The notes under the pieces are model-generated. The model saw only the letters and a list, made by a program, of their open reading frames with translations, did not search any database and was not told where the DNA came from. The translations under genes were made by a program, and so were the position numbers. Source: Berberis thunbergii (taxonomy: Eukaryota > Streptophyta > Magnoliopsida > Ranunculales > Berberidaceae). From it: DNA of 64,000 bases. The stretch lies in assembly GCA_003290165.1 (NCBI GenBank), contig QNQO01000225.1, positions 682,001-746,000 of the forward strand, in the 5' to 3' direction. Positions 20,428 through 31,990 of the stretch are shown here, piece by piece (positions within the stretch are counted from its first letter, which is position 1; each line of letters opens with the position of its first letter).

Positions 20428-20691
20428 GTTTGCTTTTACATACTGTCTCCTTGGCATGGACTGAAAATTTCCTTTTCTTGTTCCTTGGTATGTATACGAT
20501 AATCTATTGACATGTGTGGATTGCTAGAAATTATGCACTTAATTTCTTGACCTTTATGATTAAGAATATTTTTTAGTTAGTCCCTCCCCCCAAATAAAAA
20601 ATATTAACATGTACTTTTTTCAAGTGTAAGTACTCTTGACATTGACAGTTTTACATTTAATTAGTATTTTTATCTGCTTTTTCCCTAACCC

Positions 20692-20767
20692 CTCCAAGAC
20701 GTACCCTCAGCAGGCTGGAACCATTCGCAAGAACGGATACATCGTCATCAAGGGCAGACCCTGCAAG
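20692..20767 (+). pseudogene. Captured eIF5A exon
   Basis: The open stretch reads [20 protein letters not shown] followed by GRPCK, ending at a GT. This is the exon just before the hypusine loop of translation factor eIF5A (family sequence ...[28 protein letters not shown]). The hypusine site itself is on the next exon, which is not present. The match is nearly exact, suggesting recent capture. It lies in Pack-CACTA B, plus strand. Confidence 0.85.
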
Positions 20768-21375
20768 GTTGGTTCTTTTGCTCTGTTTTGATGTAAATAT
20801 TGAAAATTTTGATGTGTTTTTGTATGATTCAGATCAAGATATGTGTTTGGTGTCTCGTTATATTTGATTATCTTTGATGGGTTGTTGTTTAATTGAAGAG
20901 AATCAAGAAAATTCTTTGATGGGTAGCTAGGCCTGCTTTGGGTTACCCTTTTGTTCAAGATCTTTCATCATTCATTCATTTGTTAGTTGATTCAACTGTT
21001 GATTTGATAGTCTGGGTTTGTTTGATTTTTCATTTTGTCGGTGGGGTTTTGATATTATAATTTGTTTAGATTGTTTGATGAATTGATGTCTCTGTCTTGA
21101 TCATTTATTTTCTTCAGTCTTCCATGGACACCAGATAGTAGTAAGATTGTTGTATGATTTAATTTGGATGCGAGTGTTGGGTTCAGTAAATCCTAAAGAA
21201 TCAAGTTGGTAGACTGATATAATATCTATATGCACTATATATTCAATGTGGAAGATTGAAACTTGTATATCACGCGTACAAGCAAAACCGTAAGTCCCAA
21301 AATCTGCTATTGTTTACTTCTTCTTTTTTTGAGTCTGCATGGTCTAGTGTTCTTCGTTGAAATTGTTCTTCGTCT

Positions 21376-21600
21376 GATGGACTTTGTTCCACAGGTGTTC
21401 GATTGCCGTCTACATGGTTGTTCTCAAAGCCTAATTACTTCAATAAGCTGCAGTTGTTATTATGTTGTTTATCGACTTGAAGTGCTCTGATTCTTTATCA
21501 TGTAATCAAGTTCTTCTCTTACAGAGTGAAAAGCAATCAAGCTGGTGTGGACTTGAAGAGAACAAGGACCCGTGTAGTGAACAATGCTATCTCCGGGTAA
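21376..21600 (+). other. Exon-like pieces in Pack-CACTA B, gene not recognised
   Basis: An AG acceptor near 21396 is followed by an open stretch, and a second open stretch near 21525-21596 reads KSNQAGVDLKRTRTRVVNNA and ends near a gta donor-like site. The basic composition suggests a ribosomal or nucleic-acid-binding protein, but no family could be named. Confidence 0.3.
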
Positions 21601-21724
21601 CTTTTGTCATGTCTAAGTTTAAAATGCATACTTCCATGTTATCACTGTTGAAAATGAAGCTTAAGATCAACAAAATGGTTATGATATACTCTTCAGCATG
21701 TTTATAACACCTCCAATTCTAGAG

Positions 21725-21729
21725 GGTAC
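21725..21729. other. Target-site duplication, left copy (GGTAC)
   Basis: GGTAC here and at 30406-30410 flank the LTR element exactly at its TG...CA ends. Confidence 0.95.
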
Positions 21730-23666
21730 TGATGCAGATTTAACTAACCTAAATAAATAGGTTAATTTAACCTAATTTTAATAACTGCAAGTGCACAGTG
21801 TCTAACTGGTAGACAATGGCAAGTACAGGTCGATCCCACAAGGACTGTGGTTGCAATTAAATTTCAGGGTTTATTTAAACTAATTTAAGTGGGGTTACAG
21901 CAATTAAAATATCTGAACTAAAAAATCAAATAAAAAAAACAAAATATAAATTTTTAAAGAATATGAGAAAGGAAACCAAGGCATTGAATCCACCACAGGT
22001 TCTTTGAGATTTGTGTAATCAAAAATAATGTTTTCAAGATTTAACATGACTAACCTAAAGATTAATCTAAGTTCACAATTGATTTAAGCATAGGTATAAA
22101 TCCCTAGAATTGCGTGTCTTCTTACGGCACACACAATCACAGATTTATTTTAACTAATCCTAATCCCTAGCATTGCGTGTCTTCTTACGGCACACACAAT
22201 CACAGATTCAAATTAATTGATTAAATCAGACTTTTGAATTTCAACAAAGAGTATTTCTAACTACCGACTAGTCTAGATAATTAATCAGGATATAATCAGT
22301 GAAAGCAAATTATTGAAAATCATAAATCAAATGTGTTTAACGTTCAAGCATAAAGAAAATAATAAATTTAAATACACAAACTCTAGGAAATCCTGTGGTT
22401 TAATCGTAGCCTTGGCGAAGGGTTTAGCTATCCATGGTAGTGGTAGTCATCTCCTCGTGATGTGGTACGCCGCAACTCATCTCTGCACGAACGCGAATCC
22501 CGAGAAAAGGGTTGCTAAAGGCACTGTGGTGGCTCTTAGAGAACTCGGGGGTGTCAATAGCTGAACTGTTTGAAAAACAGTTTTCTCCCGCCAAAGTCGC
22601 GCGCTGCTGCGCCTTCGTCTCCAGCGAGACGAAGCCTGCTCCGCCTTTGTTCGTCGCTCCTCGCGAGCTTCTCTTCTCCCTAACTGGCTCCGGTACCTGC
22701 AAGAACAGAGAGAGAGTGAGGAAACAACGAGAATGGGAAGTGGGGGTGCTCTGTCGCGAGCAGGAACGGCGTCTGTGGCGAGGCCTGTTTCGCGTCGTGA
22801 TGGTGGTTATTGCGTGGTCTGGTGGCGAGGTTGGAGCAGAGAGAGAGAAGTGGAGGAGGGAGAGACGAAGAGAAATCGAGAGAAGAGGAGAAGGCTCTGT
22901 GGCGAGGCGGAACAGAGTCGCGGTGGTTGCGGCTCTGTTTCGCGGCGGTGGCGGCTGAGGTGGTGCGTTCTGTTCGCGACGGTGGCTGTGAGAGAGAGAG
23001 AAGTGGAGGAATAGAGAGGGAAACGGGAAGGAGTTCGAGACGAAGAGAAGAATCAGAGAAGAAGAGAAGGTTCTGTGGCGAGGCAGAACAGAGTCGCGGT
23101 GGTTGCGGCTCTGTTTCGTGGCGGCGAGGCTGAGGTGGTGCTCGGTGGATGGCGGCGGTGAGGATGATGGAACAGGGAGAGGGATGGTAGAAGGTGGCGG
23201 CTGTTGGTAGAGGACGAGGAGGAGGTGGTGATGGCGGGATTATCGCGCTGCCGGCTCTCCTATCGAGCGAGGATTGCCGGCAGGGTGGTGTGGTGGCTGG
23301 AAAAGAGATGAGGGGAGAGGGGCTGTGGAAGAGGAGAGAATAAGAGATCCCTTTTCTCTAAGATTAGGGGAGCTAAATAGGGTTCTATTATCTTGGGCTT
23401 GGGTTTTTAGGTTAGTATTTTTGGATTTGGGCTTAGGCTAATTTAGGTGGATCTAGGTTTACTAGGGTTAGGTTTAGATATGTGACTCTCTGCTTTGTAC
23501 CACCACTAGAATCGACCAATTGTCTGTCGCCTTAATACCATTTCATCGTTAACGCTCAAATTCCTGCCAAGACATGAAAACGAAATAATTATTATAAATT
23601 ATAATAATCGAAACACTAACATATATAAATTAAGGGATATATTATGTAATAATTATGTGAATATCA
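21730..23666 (-). repeat. 3' LTR of the intact element (1937 bp)
   Basis: In minus orientation it starts TGATATTC at 23666 and ends TGCATCA at 21730. It contains a G/A-rich, G+C-rich block (about 22430-23340) with gagagaga and ggtggcgg motifs, unusual next to the A/T-rich surroundings. The open frames within this block are compositional. Confidence 0.95.
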
Positions 23667-23681
23667 AATACCCCCAAACCT
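23667..23681 (-). promoter_or_regulatory. Polypurine tract next to the 3' LTR
   Basis: On the minus strand this reads GGTTTGGGGGTATT immediately before the LTR, the place where plus-strand synthesis is primed. The match is G-rich with some T, typical of related plant elements. Confidence 0.6.
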
Positions 23682-25886
23682 ATATTTTGCTAGTCCTCGA
23701 GCAAAACAATAAAATAAAATCTAACTCACTTTCGCAGGAATCATCGGTTGCACTTACCTTAAACGTGCAACAAGGCTTTAAACCCCTAGATTACCTCTAG
23801 TGGACGAGTTATAGTCTCGTGAGGGTTTCCAGAAATGTTACCCACAAACATTATGACTTAATAAATGTCCAAAACATGGTCACTCGATCTATTATCCTCA
23901 GAGTAAGAATTTAGCTGCCAAAAAATTCTGAAAATAGCTAACAGTCTCACAATAATATATCAAAGAGTCTCACAACCATTTAATAATACCCAAAGGTTAA
24001 ATAAATTTCATCAATTATTCCCAACTCGAAGTGTGTGTGTGCATGGCCTTATCAACATAACTTTTTATTTCAGAGTAAAACAATTACTAAATCTCCTTTA
24101 GAAAGTTTGTTTTGACTTCAAACCTCTCATGTCACTCATAATGAAACACTCAGAGATTTGATATTTCACTCAGTTTATATGTGAGGAAAAGAGTAAATAA
24201 TGGAAAACAATCATCTCACATATAGTAATATGAAGAACGGACTTTTCAAGAATGGAATGAATATGATCTCATGGACAGGAATATCAATTACTTTTGAGAA
24301 TGTTAAATCATGCACCATAGTTCTTATTTATTTAATCTCCACATCTACGAAACTAACCATCTCTTAAGATCAACTAGGACTTTAATAGGTTGTAATGGGG
24401 CTTAGGTAATGGCTAACAAAGAATGGAAAAAGGTATACGAAAAATATCTAAGAATGTATACACCCATTAAACTAACACAAGGGCTATCAATGTTCTAACC
24501 ATCAATTGCTTTCTTCATTTTTTTTTTTTTTTTAATCTTGCTTTTCTTTCTTTCTTTCTTCTTCTTCTTTTTTTTTTTTTTTTTTTTTTCAACTACATGT
24601 TTTTCCTCTTCTACTCAATAGAATGTTTCAACACTGATGACTCATGGTATATTTGACTCTGTTCTTTCTAACTGCCCATTTCCAACTAACATTCATCCAT
24701 ATACATTCTTAGATAAATTGGGTATTGATAAGGGGTTCACAAATAAAAGGCTATCAACGGCTCAAAGGGCTTCAAAAGGGAACTAATGAGTTGGTAAGTA
24801 AAAAGGCTAGAAAAGGTTTAAGAAAAACTTGCCTACATCATTTCTTAAGTTCAGGTTGGTATTATGACATCTCAACTAAATAAACTAAAAAGTTCTAGTG
24901 CAATAATTTAATTTTAATGTCATTCTCAAAGCAATTGATAAGAAAAATGAGAATAATGAGATCATCAACAACTTAATGCGAACTCAAGAAAAATTAGAGT
25001 AAATTTATCTAATACTCAGAAAGAAAAGAGTGGCTCAAAACTTTCACTGGTTAAGTCTCCACTATTATTCTAAGGTATTCTAGCTCATATCTCACTCATC
25101 AACTTCAAATCATGCTAATATGGCTTATAGTGCAAAAAGTAATCGAGTTAAAAAAAAATTCTCATGAAATATATTTAACTTAAAGATAATATCAAACCAT
25201 ATGCTTTCCTATTGATATATAAAAGTGACAAGTGAAAGCATGAATTCCTCAAATTTCAAGGCATACTTGAAAGCACATCCTCTTCATTGGAAAGAAACTT
25301 AGATTTGAATGCATTTTCAAATCGAAAATTTTCACATATTCATACTTAACTATGTATTCAATGGAGATTGAGTAAAATACAATAGTCAATTGTGAAATAC
25401 ATTTCATTTCAAAATTTTCAAAAAATGCAGAAAAAATCTTAAACGTCACCCCCAAACCTAAACCAAACATTGTCCTCAATGTATAAAATGATGATCATGA
25501 CAAATGCAGGAAAAAGAAAATAGGAGAGTTAGAGTGATATTACCATGGAAAAGATTTTACCAATTTCCAAGAAGTCGTCCATCAATAAGGCTCACAAACA
25601 TAAGAATCATGGAGTTTTCATTAGAAATCGATAAAATGCAGACTTGACATCAACAAAGAAAACTAAAAAAAAACAAGTTGTAAGTCAAAACTGTTATGGA
25701 GCTAACGAGTATAAATGAAACACAACTGAATAGGGTACTCGAAAATCAATCCAGACTAACAACAGAGACACACAACTAAAGCTAGGCTGCCTCCTAGGAG
25801 CGCTTGGTTTAACGTCGTTAGCCCGACATATATTCTCCCTCATGAGTGATATATCATGAAGTGACGAGGAAGAACATAGGGAACAT
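23682..25886 (-). other. 3' untranslated internal region of the intact element
   Basis: This 2.2-kb stretch has no supported ORF. It contains T/C-rich tracts (about 24515-24590). It is homologous to 16578-17880 plus 31991-32600 of the old element and to 51791-53800 of the truncated one, and this homology defines the family across the window. Confidence 0.7.
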
Positions 25887-27605
25887 TCACCTCAAAAGGG
25901 TGAAGGAATCATATACCAACAACCTGAAAAGTTGAGGATCAGTCCACTCAAAAATAGCAACCACATGCGACACAAGATATACTAGCACATCCCAAAAGTT
26001 GCAAGGACACCATCTAAAATCATATAGAAATGGTAAAAAAACTCGCATTCCTTGGAAGTCAATAGGGATCTTAAACATGAATAGGTCGCAAGTAGTGATA
26101 TGCAACAAAGGATCCTCCCTTACTCCTAAAATGGAACATCCTAAGTCTGGTTCCAAATCAGAAGATTGGATAATTTTCACATCAGGATGGTGAAAATTGA
26201 AATCATCTCTTACAAACAATGGATCCACATAGGTAGCATTAGTCAATATGAAAGGGATGGAAAGAGGTATGTCTATAAATATATCGGGTGGTACATGTTC
26301 ATCGTAACAAAATGGATTACACCCAGATGATGAGTTAGACGACGCAACAACACCCCCAAACCTAGAATTGGCAATACCTATGGCATGTAGTCTCTCATTA
26401 AATATATCTCCCGACTTCTTTGGGTCAACCTGTTTTGAATTCAATGTAGATGGAATAATAACAGGCAAAGTATCATCAGTACCTGAAAACGCATACCTGA
26501 GGGTGTCAGGTAATTGTTTAAGGTCAAGCTCAGGTGGCTCAACTGATGGGACTAGTTTTGACTCACTGAGTGGAAGAGGTTCCACTTTAGACTTCCATTT
26601 ATAACTAGGATCCACAATGGGGACAGAGTCAAGCAAATCATTGACTTCCCTAATGGAATCATCAACATCAAAGTCCAAACTAAAATGAGTCAAACAAGCC
26701 TCTAAATGGTCATGTGTATCATGAAAATAATCAAGGGGAGACTCTAAAGACTGTTCACAGTTTGATTCTATGCATGAGTCACTAGGAAGACATATGTCGA
26801 GTGAGTCTTCATGAAAATGTGGGGAAGAGAATGGGTCAGGAAGCAAAGTAGTTTCAATCACATTATCCTTAGAAACATCATCTGACTCGGATTCCCATGT
26901 GTTACCAATTATGATCTGACCCTCTGAATTTTGAACAGACTGACTAGGAACTCTTCCTAACTCACTTTCAGATAATGCCTCAGTAATATGATCCACAACT
27001 ATCTCAAGTCTTTGAGTCGTGGCTTTCAACTCAGATATGTCATTAGAATTCCGATCAATTGAACTTGCTGAGCGCTGCAAAAACTGATTAATCGTTTCCT
27101 CTAAGCTTGATATGTTGGATGGATGAGCTTTGTTAAATTGAGGCATAACATGATGAGGGTATTGAGGAGCCTGAGAGAAACTATGCCCCCCTTGGTGTGA
27201 GTTATGAGCCCAAGAGAGATTTTGATTATTGGCAAAACCAGGGCTGCAATAATTGAACTTTGAATTATAACCAGGTCGCCAATTAGCATTAAAAGAATGA
27301 ATTTGCTCAGCGAAATATTCAGGATAATCATATTGCAAATCACAATCAGCTGTAGAATGACTAGGACTCGAACATGCAACACAACCCTCAAATGAAACAT
27401 TAGTGGGAGGTAGGGGTTGAGTCAAATTCATAAGTGCATCTAACTTCTGAGTCATCGTCATAAGAGCTGTTTCAAGCTTCGAGGTAGAAGGGGAGAAGTA
27501 ATCCTTAAAGTCTTTATCCTCGTTAGAAGGGGAGAGGAAGTCAGGATAATATGCGGAACCTGAGTTGTAATAATCTGAATATGGAGCATAATCAGGTGGT
27601 CGCAT
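25887..27605 (-). CDS. 572-codon gag-derived ORF of the intact non-autonomous element
   Basis: A single uninterrupted ORF. Residues about 75-88 form a retroviral-type CCHC zinc knuckle (C75-x2-C78-x4-H83-x4-C88). A Y/N/P-rich region and a predicted coiled-coil-like stretch with SLEETINQFLQR and SELKATTQRL follow, as in the C-terminal half of Athila gag. Around residues 350-370 is PPELDLKQLPDTLRYAFSG, the segment that precedes reverse transcriptase in Athila-type polyproteins. The normal gag capsid domain, protease, RT, RNase H and integrase are absent. The remaining C-terminus (HVPPDIFIDIPLSIPF and onward) is shared with the element at 53.8 kb. The ORF therefore looks like gag and pre-RT parts fused by internal deletion yet kept open. 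Whether it is translated or packaged is unknown. Confidence 0.85.
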   Translation of the reverse strand: MRPPDYAPYSDYYNSGSAYYPDFLSPSNEDKDFKDYFSPSTSKLETALMTMTQKLDALMNLTQPLPPTNVSFEGCVACSSPSHSTADCDLQYDYPEYFAEQIHSFNANWRPGYNSKFNYCSPGFANNQNLSWAHNSHQGGHSFSQAPQYPHHVMPQFNKAHPSNISSLEETINQFLQRSASSIDRNSNDISELKATTQRLEIVVDHITEALSESELGRVPSQSVQNSEGQIIIGNTWESESDDVSKDNVIETTLLPDPFSSPHFHEDSLDICLPSDSCIESNCEQSLESPLDYFHDTHDHLEACLTHFSLDFDVDDSIREVNDLLDSVPIVDPSYKWKSKVEPLPLSESKLVPSVEPPELDLKQLPDTLRYAFSGTDDTLPVIIPSTLNSKQVDPKKSGDIFNERLHAIGIANSRFGGVVASSNSSSGCNPFCYDEHVPPDIFIDIPLSIPFILTNATYVDPLFVRDDFNFHHPDVKIIQSSDLEPDLGCSILGVREDPLLHITTCDLFMFKIPIDFQGMRVFLPFLYDFRWCPCNFWDVLVYLVSHVVAIFEWTDPQLFRLLVYDSFTLLR

Positions 27606-28130
27606 GGGATTAAATGCATTCCTGCGAGATGGATAATGATTAGATTTCTTTCTTTTTTTTTTTTTTAAAATTATGCAAGCCTAATTTATATACGAAGATA
27701 ACCTAACTCTAAAATAAAAATGGTAAACCTAATCAAGGCCTATATGATGCGCAAGCAAGATGAATGAAAAATGACCCTAGATAAGTACCTAGCAAATAAA
27801 ACACACAGTAATCCACTCAGAAACCGCGTGCGCAGATGCGGTGGAAAGAAGTTACCTCCGGCGTGAACCTCTCTTGGGTTACTTGCGACGCCGGGTAGAA
27901 GTCGAGTTGACGTCAATCAGAAGCACCGTCCACCTGACGGCTCGCCAACTTCTGAGAGTGTCCACGCGATAGCAACCTGTAAACAATTCAAACCATGTTC
28001 TTTTTGTTTTTTTTTTTGTTTTTTTTTTTTGTGATGAAACAAAATGAGAAATAGTAGAGTTTAAAAATTATTACACCACACACTCGTAAAACGAGGTGAA
28101 AATAAAATTAAAACTCTTCTCACAAAATAA

Positions 28131-28131
28131 A

Positions 28132-28172
<41 letters not shown>
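28131..28172. repeat. (AAT)n microsatellite
   Basis: About 14 AAT units in the 5' untranslated region of the intact LTR element. Confidence 0.95.
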
Positions 28173-28173
<1 letters not shown>

Positions 28174-28442
28174 TTTGCTTGACGTGTGCAGGATCGTTCA
28201 ATTTTCTCGAGAAACGTGTAATCTGTAATATATGCTTCCTACCTATTCCTGCAAAAATAAAAAAAACAAAAACAAGTATCAAAACTTCTAAGACTTAAAA
28301 GAAATAACTAAAAAATAAAATCAAGCCTATCCTAAAAGCAAAAGCAATAGTAATCTATATCTGACCTAATTTCATTTTTTTTTATTAACCTAAACTACAA
28401 ATTAGTGAAAATAAACTCTTGAATTCAATTACACCGTTACAG

Positions 28443-28460
28443 TCCCCGGCAACGGCGCCA
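28443..28460 (-). promoter_or_regulatory. Primer-binding site for tRNA-Asp
   Basis: On the minus strand the 18 bases TGGCGCCGTTGCCGGGGA lie 6 bases inside the 5' LTR. They are complementary to the 3' end of plant tRNA-Asp including CCA. Use of tRNA-Asp is typical of Athila-type Ty3/gypsy elements. Confidence 0.9.
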
Positions 28461-28466
28461 AAAACT

Positions 28467-30405
28467 TGATGCAGATTTAACTAACCTAAATAAATAGGTT
28501 AATTTAACCTAATTTTAATAACTGCAAGTGCACAGTGTCTAACTGGTAGACAATGGCAAGTACAGGTCGATCCCACAAGGACTGTGGTTGCAATTAAATT
28601 TCAGGGTTTATTTAAACTAATTTAAGTGGGGTTACAGCAATTAAAATATCTGAACTAAAAAATCAAATAAAAAAAACAAAATATAAATTTTTAAAGAATA
28701 TGAGAAAGGAAACCAAGGCATTGAATCCACCACAGGTTCTTTGAGATTTGTGTAATCAAAAATAATGTTTTCAAGATTTAACATGACTAACCTAAAGATT
28801 AATCTAAGTTCACAATTGATTTAAGCATAGGTATAAATCCCTAGAATTGCGTGTCTTCTTACGGCACACACAATCACAGATTTATTTTAACTAATCCTAA
28901 TCCCTAGCATTGCGTGTCTTCTTACGGCACACACAATCACAGATTCAAATTAATTGATTAAATCAGACTTTTGAATTTCAACAAAGAGTACTTCTAACTA
29001 CCGACTAGTCTAGATAATTAATCAGGATATAATCAGTGAAAGCAAATTATTGAAAATCATAAATCAAATGTGTTTAACGTTCAAGCATAAAGAAAATAAT
29101 AAATTTAAATACACAAACTCTAGGAAATCCTGTGGTTTCATCTTAGCCTTGGCGAAGGGTTTAGCTATCCATGGTAGTGGTAGTCATCTCCTCGTGATGT
29201 GGTACGCCGCAACTCATCTCTGCACGAACGCGAATCCCGAGAAAAGGGCTGCTAAAGGCACTGTGGTGGCTCTTAGAGAACTCGGGGGTGTCAATAGCTG
29301 AACTGTTTGAAAAACAGTTTTCTCCCGCAAAAGTCGCGCGCTGCTGCGCCTTCGTCTCTAGCGAGACGAAGCCTGCTCCGCCTTTGTTCGTCGCTCCTCG
29401 CGAGCTTCTCTTCTCCCTAACTGGCTCCGGTACCTGCAAGAACAGAGAGAGAGTGAGGAAACAACGAGAATGGGAAGTGGGGGTGCTCTGTCGCGAGTAG
29501 GAACGGCGTCTGTCGCGAGGCCTGTTTCGCGTCGTGATGGTGGTTATTGCGTGGTCTGGTGGCGAGGTTGGAGCAGAGAGAGAGAGAAGTGGAGGAGGGA
29601 GAGACGAAGAGAAATCGAGAGAAGAGGAGAAGGCTCTGTGGCGAGGCGGAACAGAGTCGCGGTGGTTGCGACTCTGTTTCGCGGCGGTGGCGGCTGAGGT
29701 GGTGTGTTCTGTTCGCGACGGTGGCTGTGAGAGAGAGAGAAGTGGAGGAATAGAGAGGGAAACGGGAAGGAGTTCGAGACGAAGAGAAGAATCAGATAAG
29801 AAGATAAGGTTCTGTGGCGAGGCGGAACAGAGTCGCGGTGGTTGCGGCTCTGTTTCATGGCGGCGAGGCTGAGGTGGTGCTCTGTGGATGGCGGCGGTGA
29901 GGATGATGGAACAGGGAGAGGGATGGTAGAAGGTGGCGGCTGTTGGTAGAGGACGAGGAGGAGGTGGTGATGGCGGGATTATCGCGCTGCCGGCTCTCCT
30001 ATCGAGCGAGGATTGCCGGCAGGGTGGTGTGGTGGCTGGAAAAGAGATGAGGGGAGAGGGGTTGTGGAAGAGGAGAGAATAAGAGATCCCTTTTCTCTAA
30101 GATTAGGGGAGCTAAATAGGGTTCTATTATCTTGGGCTTGGGTTTTTAGGTTAGTATTTTTGGATTTGGGCTTAGGCTAATTTAGGTGGATCTAGGTTTA
30201 CTAGGGTTAGGTTTAGATATGTGACTCTCTGCTTTGTACCACCACTAGAATCGACCAATTGTCTGTCGCCTTAATACCATTTCATCGTTAACGCTCAAAT
30301 TCCTGCCAAGACATGAAAACGAAATAATTATTATAAATTATAATAATCGAAACACTAACATATATAAATTAAGGGATATATTATGTAATAATTATGTGAA
30401 TATCA
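28467..30405 (-). repeat. 5' LTR of the intact element (1939 bp)
   Basis: Nearly identical to 21730-23666; the 2-bp length difference is one GA unit in a gagagaga run. Visible substitutions include several G/A and C/T changes. Confidence 0.95.
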
Positions 30406-30410
30406 GGTAC
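30406..30410. other. Target-site duplication, right copy (GGTAC)
   Basis: Matches 21725-21729. Sequence beyond it resumes Pack-CACTA B. Confidence 0.95.
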
Positions 30411-31040
30411 ATCAAGTAGATCTTCACTTGTTTCAACATCTTAATGTAGTAAATAAAACAAGGAAATTTTGTAATGCTATCAAGTAGATCTTCACTTCAT
30501 TTCATGCATGCTGGTCCTCATTGTGACAGATAAAAACTTTTTCTCATGATATAACCCAAGTACATAATATGCAATTTCATTTCACAATCAGATTACAAAT
30601 CTGACTAACCAAACTAATGTCTACACCAACATTGATTAGAATAACTTGGTTCTTGAATTTTTCTAATGTTACCAAACCAATATGAATTACTGATTTTACT
30701 GTAACTGATAACAATAATATCATTGAAATTTTTTACATTTTTACTCAATCTCTAAGTCTATATACATTTGAAAATTTTCATTTTCTTTTCCAATTTCTGA
30801 GTCTATGACGAAAAAATCATCTAGACATCTCATTCTCATATCTATGAGGATGTTTTGTAGGAGAAGACCTTAGTCAGGTTTCTGCCAGGCTACTAATATT
30901 GGTATCATACTGAACATACAACATGCAATTGGTTGAATAATTAGTCTTCAGAAATTTGGCATTTTTCGTCGTAATTATGCTACTGCTACCTTTTATTTCT
31001 GTTGTATGTCTCAATATCATGTTTCTTCTTTTTTTGGTAG

Positions 31041-31179
31041 TTTTACCGAGGTAGAAGCAGGTGTGAAGCTGAGTTCAGAGAAGCTACAAAAGTTGGGATG
31101 GCGATACAGGCCGTTGGATGAAACCCTTGTTGATTCTGTCAAAAGCTACCAAGAGTCCGGTCTCCTGGGTAAGGATTAG
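31041..31179 (+). pseudogene. Captured 3' exon of a cinnamoyl-CoA-reductase-like gene
   Basis: After a tttggtag acceptor the frame reads TEVEAGVKLSSEKLQKLGW, then YRPLDETLVDSVKSYQESG, then LLGKD and TAG (31177-31179). This is the C-terminus of the plant short-chain dehydrogenase group that includes cinnamoyl-CoA reductase and tetraketide pyrone reductases (family pattern SSEKLxKLGWxxRPLEETLxDSVxSYxxxGLL). The captured segment includes the natural stop and apparently 3' untranslated DNA with AATAAAA near 31470, so it could end a chimeric transcript. The NAD(P)-binding fold and catalytic YxxxK are not present. It lies in the right part of Pack-CACTA B. Confidence 0.75.
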
Positions 31180-31639
31180 ATCATTTTGATGTTAAGAGCT
31201 GAGGCGACTGCAGATGTTTAAATGCGGTTTTGTTTGTTGTTTTTACTATTCCCTTATACTGTCATGTTTATGTACTTCGAATTTGAAAGATGGCTCAAAA
31301 TGGTGTAATACATGTAAAGTTGTCAGTTTTATTTTTTGCATCTTCTATTTCCTCTCTTTACTTGTTTATATTTTGTCTTGTGATGTGTATTCTGGTTGCA
31401 ATAGTTGTTTATGATTGTCCACCATGTTAATCATATTTCGCCACAGAATGAGATTTTCACTGTCACATTAATAAAATGCGTACAATGATGTCGAAGACTG
31501 TAGTTCTTAGAACCAAAATTGCGCAGCTAAGCAAACAACCGCTGTGTTGTAAATGTTGTTTTTAAATTTAATCAAAAGTAATCATGTGCTGAATTATACT
31601 TACCTATAAGATGTAATCAAAAGTCATTTGATAGCAAAA

Positions 31640-31990
31640 AAAAAAAAAATTTGCAACGACTTAAAACCGTGGCTAAATATTGCAACGGCTCAGAACCGTG
31701 GCTAAAGCTTTTGCAACAGCTTAGAACCGTGGCTAGGAGTTGCAACAGTTTTAAGCCGTGGCTATTCCTGCCCACGGCTTAAAACCGTGGCTAACATGTT
31801 TGCAACGGTTTATAACCGTGGCTAAATCATCAACCGTCCTCGAGCATAAAACCGTTGCTAACATGTTTGCCACGGTTTTTAGCCGTTACCGGGGATTTAG
31901 CAACGCCTCTACAGCCCACTGCTCTAAGCCGTGACAATGGGTTACCCCCAAGGTTTAAAACCGTTGCTAATGGGCATTTTTGGTGTAGTG
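31640..31990. repeat. Right subterminal repeat array of Pack-CACTA B
   Basis: More than ten units of GCAACGGCTTAAAACCGTGG type in both orientations run up to the terminus TTTTGGTGTAGTG. Confidence 0.88.

Larger units (their letters stand above)
21730..30405 (-). mobile_element. Intact non-autonomous Athila-like LTR retrotransposon
   Basis: A complete structure: two LTRs (21730-23666 and 28467-30405) with TGATATTCAC...CTGCATCA ends in minus orientation, perfect 5-bp duplications GGTAC, a tRNA-Asp primer-binding site, a polypurine-like tract, and one long ORF. By eye the LTRs differ at about 20 positions in 1.94 kb (about 99% identity), so insertion is recent. The interior is only 4.8 kb. It encodes the C-terminal gag region with a zinc knuckle and a linker segment, but no protease, reverse transcriptase, RNase H or integrase. 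It inserted into Pack-CACTA B and must depend on enzymes from a relative. Confidence 0.95.
17881..31990 (+). mobile_element. Pack-CACTA B: CACTA transposon with captured gene fragments, interrupted by an LTR element
   Basis: The 13-bp inverted termini are perfect (CACTACACCAAAA / TTTTGGTGTAGTG). The flanking triplets are AAA on both sides (17878-17880, 31991-31993). Both subterminal regions carry many copies of AACCGTGGCTA / CCACGGTTT motifs. No transposase gene is seen. After removing the nested retrotransposon (21730-30405), the element is about 5.4 kb. It contains plus-strand pieces resembling an RPL24 first exon (weak), an RPA1-related OB-fold protein, a HECT ubiquitin ligase, eIF5A and a CCR-like reductase 3' end, with introns kept. 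Its subterminal motif differs from that of Pack-CACTA A, so the two belong to different subfamilies. Confidence 0.9.

Noticed and set aside
22424..23133. Long overlapping ORFs on both strands in a G+C-rich purine block (and the matching set at 29161-29872)
   Set aside because: They lie in the two LTRs. The open frames come from biased, repetitive composition (gagagaga, ggtggcgg) and have no domain.
28061..28282. 73-codon ORF with a tyrosine run
   Set aside because: It is the translation of the (AAT)n microsatellite in the 5' untranslated region of the LTR element.
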